DNA of 64,000 bases from Nitricoxidireducens sp046726235 (GTDB lineage Bacteria > Pseudomonadota > Gammaproteobacteria > Burkholderiales > Rhodocyclaceae): NCBI GenBank assembly GCA_046726235.1, contig JBKPAD010000011.1, forward strand, positions 1 to 64,000, written 5' to 3'. Below are positions 1-7,877 of this stretch, piece by piece (the stretch's first letter is position 1; the number at the start of each line of letters is the position of its first letter). Position numbers and translations under genes: made by a program. Below the pieces are notes generated by a model. That model ran no database searches and was not told where the DNA came from. It saw only the letters and a list, made by a program, of their open reading frames with translations.

Positions 1-140
1 TAGGCCTTCGCCTCGCCACCGAACTTGCTCGACAGCACCGTCGTGATCGCCGCCGTCAACGTCGTCTTGCCGTGGTCAACGTGACCGATCGTGCCCACGT
101 TCACGTGCGGCTTGGTACGCTCAAACTTGCCTTTTGCCAT
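1..140 (-). CDS. tuf: Elongation factor Tu, N-terminal fragment (cut by window start)
   Basis: GTPase that delivers aminoacyl-tRNA to the ribosome. Only the first 46 codons lie in the window. Read on the minus strand from ATG at 140 they start MAKGKFERTKPHVNVGTIGH and include the P-loop GHVDHGKT near residues 19-26, a sequence specific to EF-Tu. It lies 71 nt downstream of a tRNA-Thr gene in the classical tRNA-Tyr/Gly/Thr-tufB arrangement and is probably co-transcribed with it. The remainder is outside the window. Confidence 0.97.
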   Translation of the reverse strand, partial: MAKGKFERTKPHVNVGTIGHVDHGKTTLTAAITTVLSSKFGGEAKA

Positions 141-211
141 GGTCGGTTACCCCTAAAGTCCCGGTCCGAAAAATGCGCCTTGCGGCGATCCAAATATCCA
201 ATGAAAACTGC

Positions 212-286
212 TGGTGCCCATGGGCAGGATTGAACTGCCGACCTCTCCCTTACCAAGGGAGTGCTCTGCCACTGAGCTACATGGGC
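212..286 (-). tRNA. tRNA-Thr (anticodon GGT)
   Basis: On the minus strand a 75-nt cloverleaf begins GCCCATG and its acceptor arm closes with CATGGGC, then A and an encoded CCA. The T-loop TTCAATC and the anticodon stem-loop CTCCCTTGGTAAGGGAG, with GGT in the loop, are visible. It is the last tRNA before tuf. Confidence 0.96.
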
Positions 287-300
287 AAAACCATTTACTG

Positions 301-374
301 TGGAGCGGGTGAAGGGAATCGAACCCTCGTCTTAAGCTTGGAAGGCTTCAGCTCTACCATTGAGCTACACCCGC
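301..374 (-). tRNA. tRNA-Gly (anticodon TCC)
   Basis: The 74-nt minus-strand cloverleaf has the acceptor pair GCGGGTG/CACCCGC, an encoded CCA, a TTCGATT T-loop and TCC in the anticodon loop (GCCTTCCAAGC). It is the middle gene of the Tyr-Gly-Thr cluster. Confidence 0.96.
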
Positions 375-447
375 CCGCGATTCAATTCACTTTCACTGCT
401 CCCTGCGCCACCCGAAACCGCCGGATGCCGCAGTCCTTCCGAATTGC

Positions 448-533
<86 letters not shown>

Positions 534-546
534 AGCGAAACGCGCT

Positions 547-575
547 ATTATCGTGGGCCTTCTGGAAGTTGTCAA
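547..575 (-). promoter_or_regulatory. Sigma-70 promoter of the tRNA-tuf operon
   Basis: On the minus strand TTGACA (570-575) and GATAAT (547-552) are separated by exactly 17 nt. The -35 is perfect and the -10 has one mismatch. The GC-rich stretch between the -10 and the tRNA-Tyr 5' end resembles a stringently controlled discriminator. The promoter lies only 14 nt from tRNA-Tyr. Confidence 0.85.
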
Positions 576-603
576 TGGCGATCACACTTTCGCGAGCAAG
601 CCC

Positions 604-1377
604 ATGAGTCATTCCCCCAACGACGCCGTGGCCATCGACAACCCGTTGGGGCTCGACGGCCTCGAATTCATCGAATTTGCCGCTCCCGAACCTCTGGAAC
701 TCGACCGGGTCTTCCGCGCCCTGGGCTTCGTCCCGGTCGCGCGCCACCGCTCCAAGGACGTCACCTTGTATCGCCAGGGAGGCATCAACTTTGTCCTCAA
801 CGCGGAGCCCGAGAGCTTCGCCCAGGCCTACGCGCGGGTTCATGGCCCCTCGGTCTGCGCCTTGGCGCTGCGCGTGCATGACGCGCGCGAGGCGGCGAAT
901 CGCGCCAAGGCCCTCGGCGCCGACGTGCTTCCCGGCAGCGCACGGCCCGGCGAAATCAACATCCCGGCCGTCCGCGGCATCGGCGGCAGCCTGATCTATC
1001 TCGTCGACCGCTATGAGACGCCGGAATCGCGCATCAGCCTCTACGACGTCGACTTCGTGCCGATCCGCGGCGCCGAACCCCGCCCGCGCGGCAAGGGGCT
1101 GCGCGGCGTCGACCACCTCGAACTGGCCGTCCACGGCGGCCGCGCCGTCACCGCGGCAGAATTCTGGGAACGCCTGTTCGGCTTCCGCAAGACGGAGAGC
1201 GGCGAGTTCGTCAGCCCTTGCCAGCGCATCCGCCTGCGCATCGGCGAGGCGCCGCAGGCCGGTGCATGCCACGCCGAAGGCATTTGCCGCCTCGCGCTGG
1301 GGGCACCGGACATCGCCGCCATCGACGAGCGCAGCATCGCCATCGGCCCGCTCGCCATCGACATCGTCCAGGCATGA
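604..1377 (+). CDS. HPPD-like VOC protein, apparently non-catalytic
   Basis: A 257-aa protein resembling 4-hydroxyphenylpyruvate dioxygenase (HPPD), with two vicinal-oxygen-chelate halves at about 14-140 and 165-257. Active HPPDs are about 350-360 aa and bind Fe with two His and one Glu in the C-terminal half. Here the first ligand is present (VDHLE, His171). The segment matching GIQH(V/I)A reads GICRLA, so Arg229 replaces the second His, and the protein ends before the usual Glu. It may therefore be a regulator, a ligand-binding relic or a catalyst of another kind. The start is ATG 604, the first Met after the tRNA-Tyr gene. Its stop overlaps the next start (ATGA). The fold is clear; the function is not. 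Confidence 0.8.
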   Translation: MSHSPNDAVAIDNPLGLDGLEFIEFAAPEPLELDRVFRALGFVPVARHRSKDVTLYRQGGINFVLNAEPESFAQAYARVHGPSVCALALRVHDAREAANRAKALGADVLPGSARPGEINIPAVRGIGGSLIYLVDRYETPESRISLYDVDFVPIRGAEPRPRGKGLRGVDHLELAVHGGRAVTAAEFWERLFGFRKTESGEFVSPCQRIRLRIGEAPQAGACHAEGICRLALGAPDIAAIDERSIAIGPLAIDIVQA

Positions 1378-1964
1378 ACGAAAGGATCATCGAACTCGTC
1401 GATCGCGTCCGCAAGCTCGAAGACGAGATCGAAAGCGAGGTCTCGCGCCGCCGCGCCGAACTGCACGCCGACTTCGAGTCGCGCAAGGTCCGCTTCGAGC
1501 GCGAGGTCGTGCTCCAGCAGCGCCGTTTCAAGGAAGGCCTGGCGCGCTACATCTTCTTGGCGCGCCCGCTCGTCGTGCTGTCCGCGCCCATCATCTACCT
1601 CGTATTCATTCCCCTGCTGCTGCTCGATCTCGCCGTCTGCCTCTACCAGGCCATCTGCTTCCCGATCTACGGCATCCCGAAGGTGCCCCGGCGCGCCTAC
1701 TTCGTCTTCGACCGCGGCCACCTCGCCTACCTGAATGCGCTCGAAAAGCTCAACTGCCTCTACTGCTCCTACGGCAACGGCCTGGTCGCCTTCGTGCGCG
1801 AAGTCGTGGCCCGCACCGAGGAGTACTGGTGCCCGATCAAGCATGCGCGCCGCATCCTCGACGCGCATCCGTACTACACCGACTTCACCGACTTCGGCGA
1901 TGCCGCGTCCTACCGCGGCGAACTCGCCCGTCTGCGCGAGGAGCTGAAGAAACTTGAGCGCTGA
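1374..1964 (+). CDS. Uncharacterised membrane protein with N-terminal coiled coil
   Basis: A 196-aa protein I do not recognise. Residues 1-50 are highly charged and heptad-like, consistent with a coiled coil. Residues about 57-92 are strongly hydrophobic and could form one or two membrane spans. The C-terminal soluble part has several Cys and aromatic residues (NCLYCSYG, EEYWCPIKHA), possibly metal-binding. It overlaps the HPPD-like gene by ATGA and the following FAD oxidase gene by 11 nt, so the three are probably translationally coupled and may act together at the membrane. Confidence 0.75.
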   Translation: MNERIIELVDRVRKLEDEIESEVSRRRAELHADFESRKVRFEREVVLQQRRFKEGLARYIFLARPLVVLSAPIIYLVFIPLLLLDLAVCLYQAICFPIYGIPKVPRRAYFVFDRGHLAYLNALEKLNCLYCSYGNGLVAFVREVVARTEEYWCPIKHARRILDAHPYYTDFTDFGDAASYRGELARLREELKKLER

Positions 1965-3351
1965 CATCGCTCGCGGCGCGCTGCCGCCGGCTCTCGCCGA
2001 CGCGCTCGCAGCCCGCTTCGGCGCTCGCTTCTCGACCAGCGAAGCGGTGCGCCTGCATCACGGCAAGGACGAATCCTCGTTCGCGCCCCAGCCGCCCGAC
2101 GGCGTCGTGTTCGCGCAAAGCACCGAAGAGGTTGCCGACGCCGTGCGCCTCTGCCACGAGCACAAGATTCCCGTCATCGCCTGGGGCACCGGCACTTCGC
2201 TCGAAGGCCACCTGCTCGCCGTGCGCGGCGGCGTCACGATCGACCTCTCGGGCTTGAACCGCGTCGTCGCCGTGCGCGCCGAGGACCTCGATGCCACGGT
2301 CGAAGCCGGCGTCACGCGCAAGCAGCTCAATGCCGCGCTGCGCGATACCGGCCTGTTCTTCCCCATCGACCCCGGCGCCGACGCCAGCCTCGGCGGCATG
2401 GCCGCGACGCGCGCGTCGGGCACCAACGCCGTGCGCTACGGCACCATGCGCGAGAACGTGCTCGGCCTCACCGCCGTGCTCGCCGGCGGCCGCATCGTGC
2501 GTTGCGGCAGCCGCGCGCGCAAGTCCTCGGCCGGCTACGACCTGACGCGCCTGCTGGTCGGCTCGGAAGGCACGCTCGGCATCATCACCGAACTGACCGT
2601 GCGGCTCTACCCGCTGCCCGAGGCGGTGTCGAGCGCCGTCTGCGCCTTCCCCGACATCGGCGCCGCCGTCGCCACGGTGATCGCGACCATCCAGCTTGGC
2701 ATCCCCGTCGCGCGCATCGAGCTCCTCGACACCCTCGCGATCACCGCCATCAACCGCCACAGCAAGACCTCGCTGCGCGAGGCGCCGACGCTGTTCTTCG
2801 AGTTCCACGGCTCGCCGGCCGGCGTCGAGGAGCAGGCGCGTACGGTGCAGGACATCGCCGCCGACCACGGCGGCATGGACTTCGACTGGGCGACCCGCCC
2901 CGAAGACCGCAGCCGCCTCTGGCAGGCGCGCCACGACGCCTACTACGCCTGCCTCGGCCTGCGGCCCGGCGCGCGTTCGCTGACCACCGACGTCTGCGTG
3001 CCGATCTCGCGCCTCGCCGACTGCATCGCAGAGACCGCCGCCGACCTCGCGCAAAGCGGCCTCGTCGCGCCGCTGGTCGGGCACGTCGGCGACGGCAACT
3101 TCCACGTGCTGCTGCTCGCCGACCCCGACGACGCCGGGGAAAACGAACGCGCCCGCGCCTTCTCCAACCGCCTCGTCGAGCGCGCCTTGAGCATGGACGG
3201 CACCTGCACCGGCGAGCACGGCGTCGGCATCGGCAAGCGCAAATACCTGGCGCGCGAGCACGGCCCCGAGGCGCTTGAGGTCATGCGCGCGATCAAGGCC
3301 GCGCTCGATCCCGACGACCTGCTGAACCCCGGCAAGATCCTGCCCGACTGA
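1954..3351 (+). CDS. FAD-binding D-2-hydroxyacid dehydrogenase (GlcD/Dld type)
   Basis: A 465-aa flavoprotein of the family that oxidises D-lactate, glycolate or other D-2-hydroxyacids and passes electrons to the respiratory chain. The N-terminal PCMH-type FAD domain spans about 40-220, with the FAD-contacting segment WGTGTSLEGH and LVGSEGTLGI. The C-terminal FAD-oxidase domain ends with the hallmark TGEHGVGIGKRKYL and the LLNPGKIL tail. The start is TTG 1954, preceded by GAGGAG at 1938-1943, and it overlaps the upstream gene. The substrate cannot be told from sequence; the neighbouring HPPD relative and pyruvate oxidoreductase suggest an aryl-lactate as one option (inference). Confidence 0.9.
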   Translation: MSADIARGALPPALADALAARFGARFSTSEAVRLHHGKDESSFAPQPPDGVVFAQSTEEVADAVRLCHEHKIPVIAWGTGTSLEGHLLAVRGGVTIDLSGLNRVVAVRAEDLDATVEAGVTRKQLNAALRDTGLFFPIDPGADASLGGMAATRASGTNAVRYGTMRENVLGLTAVLAGGRIVRCGSRARKSSAGYDLTRLLVGSEGTLGIITELTVRLYPLPEAVSSAVCAFPDIGAAVATVIATIQLGIPVARIELLDTLAITAINRHSKTSLREAPTLFFEFHGSPAGVEEQARTVQDIAADHGGMDFDWATRPEDRSRLWQARHDAYYACLGLRPGARSLTTDVCVPISRLADCIAETAADLAQSGLVAPLVGHVGDGNFHVLLLADPDDAGENERARAFSNRLVERALSMDGTCTGEHGVGIGKRKYLAREHGPEALEVMRAIKAALDPDDLLNPGKILPD

Positions 3352-3366
3352 GCGCCGCGCCGGCGC

Positions 3367-3394
3367 TTGCCTCGCTTTCGCGCTCGCATACAAT
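3367..3394 (+). promoter_or_regulatory. Candidate sigma-70 promoter upstream of the pyruvate oxidoreductase
   Basis: TTGCCT (3367-3372) and TACAAT (3389-3394) are separated by 16 nt in the 201-nt gap after the FAD oxidase. It would give a leader of about 150 nt containing the short frame at 3473. Confidence 0.5.
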
Positions 3395-3472
3395 GGTGCT
3401 GCCGCTTACCGGCGGCATCGAAGCGGCGCGCCCACGAGGCAGCCGACCGCGAGACAACGAGGAGGAGGATAT

Positions 3473-3536
3473 ATGGCCCCCACGCTCACTGCGTTCGCTG
3501 CCCCCACGGGGGGCGCTGCCTCCTTAGGGGCGGCCC
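3473..3536 (+). repeat. 64-bp dispersed repeat, copy A
   Basis: The copy starts ATGGCCCCCACGCTCACT and ends GGGGCGGCCC. It matches copy B (17045-17108, minus strand) at 56 of 64 positions without gaps. A hairpin GCCCCC-ACG-GGGGGC keeps its arms in both copies while the loop triplet differs. The copy sits 16 nt before the start codon of the downstream gene. Confidence 0.85.
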
Positions 3537-3556
3537 GTCAGGAGGCGTTGCCATGA
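3473..3556 (+). CDS. Possible 27-codon leader peptide inside a repeat
   Basis: ATG 3473 follows a strong GAGGAGGAGGA ribosome-binding site by 3-5 nt. It opens a 27-codon frame (MAPTLTAFAAPTGG...) whose TGA overlaps the ATG at 3553 of the next gene. Most of the frame lies in the 64-bp repeat. It could be a translated leader coupling translation to the oxidoreductase gene, or a chance frame in a mobile palindromic element. No function is known to me. Confidence 0.4.
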   Translation: MAPTLTAFAAPTGGAASLGAARQEALP

Positions 3557-6500
3557 ACGCCCCGCTGCGCCAGGTCAGGCTCGACGACAAGTACACGCTC
3601 GAGGAAGGCCGGCTGTTTCTCAACGGCACCCAGGCGCTGGCCCGCCTGCCGATGCTCCAGCGCGAACGCGACCTCGCCGCCGGCCTCAACACCGCCGGCT
3701 ACATCTCGGGCTACCGCGGCTCGCCGCTCGGCGGCCTCGACATCGCGCTGTGGAAGGCCAAGGAACACCTCGCGCGCCACCACATCGTCTTCCAGCCCGG
3801 TGTCAATGAAGACCTCGCCGCCACCGCCCTGTGGGGCACGCAGCAACTCAATCTCTTCCCCGGCGCCAAGTACGACGGCGTCTTCGGCCTCTGGTACGGC
3901 AAGGGTCCCGGCGTCGACCGCTGCGGCGACGTCTTCAAGCACGCCAACTCCGCCGGCACCTCGAAGTTCGGCGGCGTGCTGGCGATCGCCGGCGACGATC
4001 ACGCCGCGCGCTCGTCGACGGTCGCCCACCAGTCCGAGCACGCCTTCAAGGCGGCGATGATTCCCGTGCTGGCGCCCGCAGGCGTCCAGGAGTATCTGGA
4101 CCTCGGCCTGCACGGCTGGGCGATGAGCCGCTACTCCGGCTGCTGGGTCGCCTTCAAGGCGGTGGCCGACACCGTCGAGTCGTCGGCCTCGGTCGACCTG
4201 GCGCCTGGCCGCGTAAGCATCGTCATCCCGACCGACTACGAACTCCCGCCCGACGGCCTCAACATCCGCTGGCCCGACGACCGCTGGTCGCAGGAGCAGC
4301 GCCTGCTCAACCACAAGCTCTACGCCGCGCTCGCCTACTGCCGCGCCAACCGCCTCGATCGCGTGGTCATCGACGCCCCGCAGCCCAGGTTGGGCATCAT
4401 CGCCTGCGGCAAGAGCTACCTCGACGTGCGCCAGGCCTTCGACGACCTCGGCATCGACGATGCGCTCGCCGCCGAGATCGGCATCCGCCTCTACAAGGTC
4501 GGCATGGTCTGGCCGCTCGAATCCGACGGCGTGCGCCGCTTCGCCGAAGGCCTCGAGGAAATCCTCGTCGTCGAGGAGAAGCGCCAGTTGATCGAGTACC
4601 AGCTCAAGGAGGAGCTCTACAACTGGCGCGAGGACGTGCGCCCGCGCGTCATCGGCAAGTTCGACGAGAAGGGCGAGTGGGCGCTGCCTCACGGCAACTG
4701 GCAACTGCCCGCCGCCGGCGAGCTGACGCCGGCGCTGATCGCGAAAGTGATCGCCGCGCGCATCGACCGCTTCTTCACCTCCGAGCGTATCCGCGAGCGC
4801 CTCGCCGTCATCGAAGGCAAGGAGCGCGAGGCAGGCAAGCCGATCATCCCGATCGCGCGCATTCCGTTCTTCTGCCCCGGCTGCCCGCACAACACCTCGA
4901 CCAAGGTGCCCGAAGGCTCGCGCGCGCTCGCCGGCATCGGCTGCCACTTCATGGTGACGTGGATGGACCGCAACACGGCGACCTTCTCGCATATGGGCGG
5001 CGAAGGCGCGGCCTGGCTCGGGCAGGCGCCCTTCACCGAGGACAAGCATGTCTTCGTCAATCTCGGCGACGGCACCTACTTCCATTCGGGTTCGCTGGCG
5101 ATACGCGCCGCCGTCGCGGCCGGTGTCAACGTCACCTACAAGATCCTCTACAACGACGCCGTCGCCATGACCGGTGGCCAGCCCGTCGACGGCACGCTGA
5201 CCGTGCCGCAGGTCGCGCGCCAGTTGCAGGCCGAGGGCGTGCAGCGCATCGTCGTCGTCACCGACGGCACCGAGCGCAGCTACCGCAAGGAAGAACTGCC
5301 GGCCGGCGTCGAGATGCGCAGCCGCGACGAACTCGACCTCCTCCAGCGCGAGTTGCGCGAGACGCCCGGCGTCTCGGCGCTGATCTACGACCAGACCTGC
5401 GCCGCGGAGAAGCGCCGCCGCAGGAAGCGCGGCAAGATGGCCGATCCGGCGCGGCGCGTGTTCATCAACGAACTCGTCTGCGAAGGCTGCGGCGACTGCG
5501 GCGTCGCCAGCAACTGCCTCGCCGTCGTGCCCGTCGAGACCGAGTTCGGCCGCAAGCGCGCGATCGACCAGTCGGCCTGCAACAAGGACTACTCCTGCCT
5601 CGACGGCTTCTGCCCGTCCTTCGTCACCGTCGAAGGCGGCCGCATGCGGCACGGCAAGGCGCTCGACGTCGGCGACGTCGCGACGCCGGCCGAGCCGCCG
5701 CTGCGTTCGACCGCGCAGCCCTTCGGCATCCTCGTCACCGGCGTCGGCGGCACCGGTGTCGTCACGCTCGGCGCGCTGATCGGCATGGCCGCGCACATCG
5801 ACGGCAAGGGCGTCACCGTGCTCGACATGACGGGCCTGGCGCAGAAGGGCGGCGCCGTGTTTTCGCACGTGCGCATCTGCGACGATCCCGACGCGATCCA
5901 CGCCGTGCGCGTGGCCACCGGCGAAGCCGACGCCATCGTCGGCGGCGATGCCGTCGTCACCGCCTCCGCCGAGGCGCTGGGCAAGATGCAGGCGGGGCGC
6001 ACGCGCGTCGTCGTCAACGTCGCCGAGACGCCGACCGCCGAATTCACGCGCAACCCCGACTGGCAGTTCCCGCTCGACAAGATGCACGGCGCCATCGCCG
6101 ACGCCGTCGGCGCGAACGCGCTGCACAGCCTCGACGCGACGGCGCTCGCCCGCAAGCTGATGGGCGACGCGATCTACGCCAACCTGTTCCTGCTCGGCTA
6201 CGCCTGGCAGCTCGGCTTGGTGCCGGTGTCGCTGGCGGCGCTCGACCGCGCCATCGAACTCAACGCCGCCGCCGTCGAGCTCAACCGCAAGGCCTTCCTC
6301 TGGGGCCGCCGCGCCGCGCACGATCCGGCCAGCGTCGCCGCCTTCGCGCCGCCCGAAGAAGCGCCTGCGCCGAAGACGCTCGACGACATCGTCGCCCGGC
6401 GGGTCGAATTCCTCACCGCCTACCAGGATGCCGCCTACGCCGAGCGCTACCGCCGCCTCGTCGATCGCGTGCGCGCGGTTGAAGCGCCGCTCGGCGGCAC

Positions 6501-6999
6501 GCGCCTCGCGGAAGCCGTCGCGCGCTACTACTTCAAGCTGCTGGCGATCAAGGACGAGTACGAAGTCGCGCGCCTCTACGCCGAGACCGATTTCCGGCAG
6601 CGCGTCGACGCCGCCTTCGAGGGCGACTATTCACTGCGCTTCCACCTCGCGCCGCCGCTGCTCGCACGCCCCGACCCGCGCACCGGCCGCATCAGGAAGA
6701 TCGCCTTCGGCCCGTGGACGATGAGCGCGTTCCGCTGGCTGGCGCGCGGCCGCAAGCTGCGCGGCACCTTCTGGGATGTCTTCGCCCGCCTGCCCGAGCG
6801 CCGCATGGAGCGCCAGCTGGTCGCCGACTACGAGGCCGACGTCGACCTCATGCTCGAACGCCTGTCGCCGCAGACGCTGGCGCCCGCCGTCGAACTCGCC
6901 GAGTTGCCCGAAAAGATCCGCGGCTTCGGCCACGTCAAGGCGAAGAACGTCGCGGAAGCGCGAGCGCGCCGCGAAGCCCTGCGCCGAAGGATCGCGTGA
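3553..6999 (+). CDS. Indolepyruvate ferredoxin oxidoreductase, fused alpha-beta type
   Basis: A 1148-aa fused enzyme that oxidatively decarboxylates aryl-pyruvates (indolepyruvate, phenylpyruvate) or related 2-oxoacids to acyl-CoA with reduction of ferredoxin. The N-terminal pyrimidine-binding region has SGYRGSPLGGLD near residue 50. The thiamine-diphosphate core has NLGDGTYFHSG and NDAVAMTGGQ at about 505-545. A ferredoxin-like domain follows (CEGCGDCGVASNC and CNKDYSCLDGFC, about 640-690). The IorB-type gamma domain begins GVGGTGVVTLGALIG near 730. The start is ATG 3553, preceded by AGGAGG. Its TGA overlaps the next GTG. The substrate is inferred from the family only. Confidence 0.9.
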   Translation: MNAPLRQVRLDDKYTLEEGRLFLNGTQALARLPMLQRERDLAAGLNTAGYISGYRGSPLGGLDIALWKAKEHLARHHIVFQPGVNEDLAATALWGTQQLNLFPGAKYDGVFGLWYGKGPGVDRCGDVFKHANSAGTSKFGGVLAIAGDDHAARSSTVAHQSEHAFKAAMIPVLAPAGVQEYLDLGLHGWAMSRYSGCWVAFKAVADTVESSASVDLAPGRVSIVIPTDYELPPDGLNIRWPDDRWSQEQRLLNHKLYAALAYCRANRLDRVVIDAPQPRLGIIACGKSYLDVRQAFDDLGIDDALAAEIGIRLYKVGMVWPLESDGVRRFAEGLEEILVVEEKRQLIEYQLKEELYNWREDVRPRVIGKFDEKGEWALPHGNWQLPAAGELTPALIAKVIAARIDRFFTSERIRERLAVIEGKEREAGKPIIPIARIPFFCPGCPHNTSTKVPEGSRALAGIGCHFMVTWMDRNTATFSHMGGEGAAWLGQAPFTEDKHVFVNLGDGTYFHSGSLAIRAAVAAGVNVTYKILYNDAVAMTGGQPVDGTLTVPQVARQLQAEGVQRIVVVTDGTERSYRKEELPAGVEMRSRDELDLLQRELRETPGVSALIYDQTCAAEKRRRRKRGKMADPARRVFINELVCEGCGDCGVASNCLAVVPVETEFGRKRAIDQSACNKDYSCLDGFCPSFVTVEGGRMRHGKALDVGDVATPAEPPLRSTAQPFGILVTGVGGTGVVTLGALIGMAAHIDGKGVTVLDMTGLAQKGGAVFSHVRICDDPDAIHAVRVATGEADAIVGGDAVVTASAEALGKMQAGRTRVVVNVAETPTAEFTRNPDWQFPLDKMHGAIADAVGANALHSLDATALARKLMGDAIYANLFLLGYAWQLGLVPVSLAALDRAIELNAAAVELNRKAFLWGRRAAHDPASVAAFAPPEEAPAPKTLDDIVARRVEFLTAYQDAAYAERYRRLVDRVRAVEAPLGGTRLAEAVARYYFKLLAIKDEYEVARLYAETDFRQRVDAAFEGDYSLRFHLAPPLLARPDPRTGRIRKIAFGPWTMSAFRWLARGRKLRGTFWDVFARLPERRMERQLVADYEADVDLMLERLSPQTLAPAVELAELPEKIRGFGHVKAKNVAEARARREALRRRIA

Positions 7000-7811
7000 G
7001 CCGCGGCGCGAAGCTCGCGATGCGCCTCGTCCTCTATGCGCTGCTGATCGCCGGAGGCCTCGCCTTGTTCCAGGATGACCTTCTCTACTACCCCGACAAG
7101 GCGCCGCTCGAACGCGTGCTCGACGACGCGCGACGCGACGGCCTCGCGCCCTGGCCGTCCGCCGACGACTACCGCGGCCTGCGCCGCGAGCCGGCCGGCG
7201 CCGCGCGCGCCACCGTCGTCCTGTTCCACGGCAACGCCGGCCACGCCGGGCACCGCGCCTGGTATGCCGACGAACTCAGCCGCCTCGGCCTGCGCGTGAT
7301 CCTCGCCGAGTATCCCGGCTACGGCCCGCGCGACGGCAAGCCCTCGGAAGCGACGCTCGTCGCCGACGCCGTCGAAGCACTCGCCCTTGCTCGCCGCGAG
7401 TTCCCCGGCCCGCTGATCCTCGCCGGCGAATCCATCGGCGCCGGCGTCGCCGCCGCAGCCTGGGCCAAGGCGCCCGACGGCATCGGCGCCCTGCTTCTGC
7501 TCACGCCATGGGACAAGCTCGAGGGCGTCGCCAAGCACCACTACCCGTGGGCGCCCGTCGGCTTGCTGCTGCGCGACCGCTACGACAACGTCGCCAACCT
7601 CGCCGCCTTCAAGGGCCGCATCGCCGTCGCGATCGCCGAACACGACAGCATCGTTCCGCCGCAATTCGGCCGTGCGCTGTTCGATTCACTGCCGGAGGCG
7701 AAGCGCTTGTGGGTCGTCCCGTCGTCCGACCACAACGACTGGTGGAGTCGCGCCGATGCTGCGTGGTGGCGGTCTGTCGTCGGCTTTCTTCTCGACGAAC
7801 CGACGCAATAG
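6996..7811 (+). CDS. Alpha/beta hydrolase, membrane-anchored (BEM46-like)
   Basis: A 271-aa serine hydrolase. An N-terminal hydrophobic helix (about 9-26) followed by LLYYP is typical of the BEM46/ABHD13-like group. The oxyanion segment is FHGNAGHAGHR (78-87), the nucleophile Ser146 lies in GESIG, and Asp217 (EHDSIVPP) and His246 (SSDHND) complete the triad. The start is GTG 6996, which overlaps the preceding TGA and follows AAGGA; ATG 7020 is an alternative giving 263 aa. The substrate is unknown. It is the last gene of the tightly packed run begun by the oxidoreductase. Confidence 0.85.
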   Translation: MSRGAKLAMRLVLYALLIAGGLALFQDDLLYYPDKAPLERVLDDARRDGLAPWPSADDYRGLRREPAGAARATVVLFHGNAGHAGHRAWYADELSRLGLRVILAEYPGYGPRDGKPSEATLVADAVEALALARREFPGPLILAGESIGAGVAAAAWAKAPDGIGALLLLTPWDKLEGVAKHHYPWAPVGLLLRDRYDNVANLAAFKGRIAVAIAEHDSIVPPQFGRALFDSLPEAKRLWVVPSSDHNDWWSRADAAWWRSVVGFLLDEPTQ

Positions 7812-7877
7812 TCGATTGCTGTCCGCCGCACCGCCACCGCTGGCAGCGCCGAGTCGGTTTAACATGCCGCCGCATAC

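Noticed and set aside
3538..6321. A 927-codon antisense frame opposite the pyruvate oxidoreductase
   Set aside because: Same cause: antisense of a high-GC gene. No recognisable motifs.
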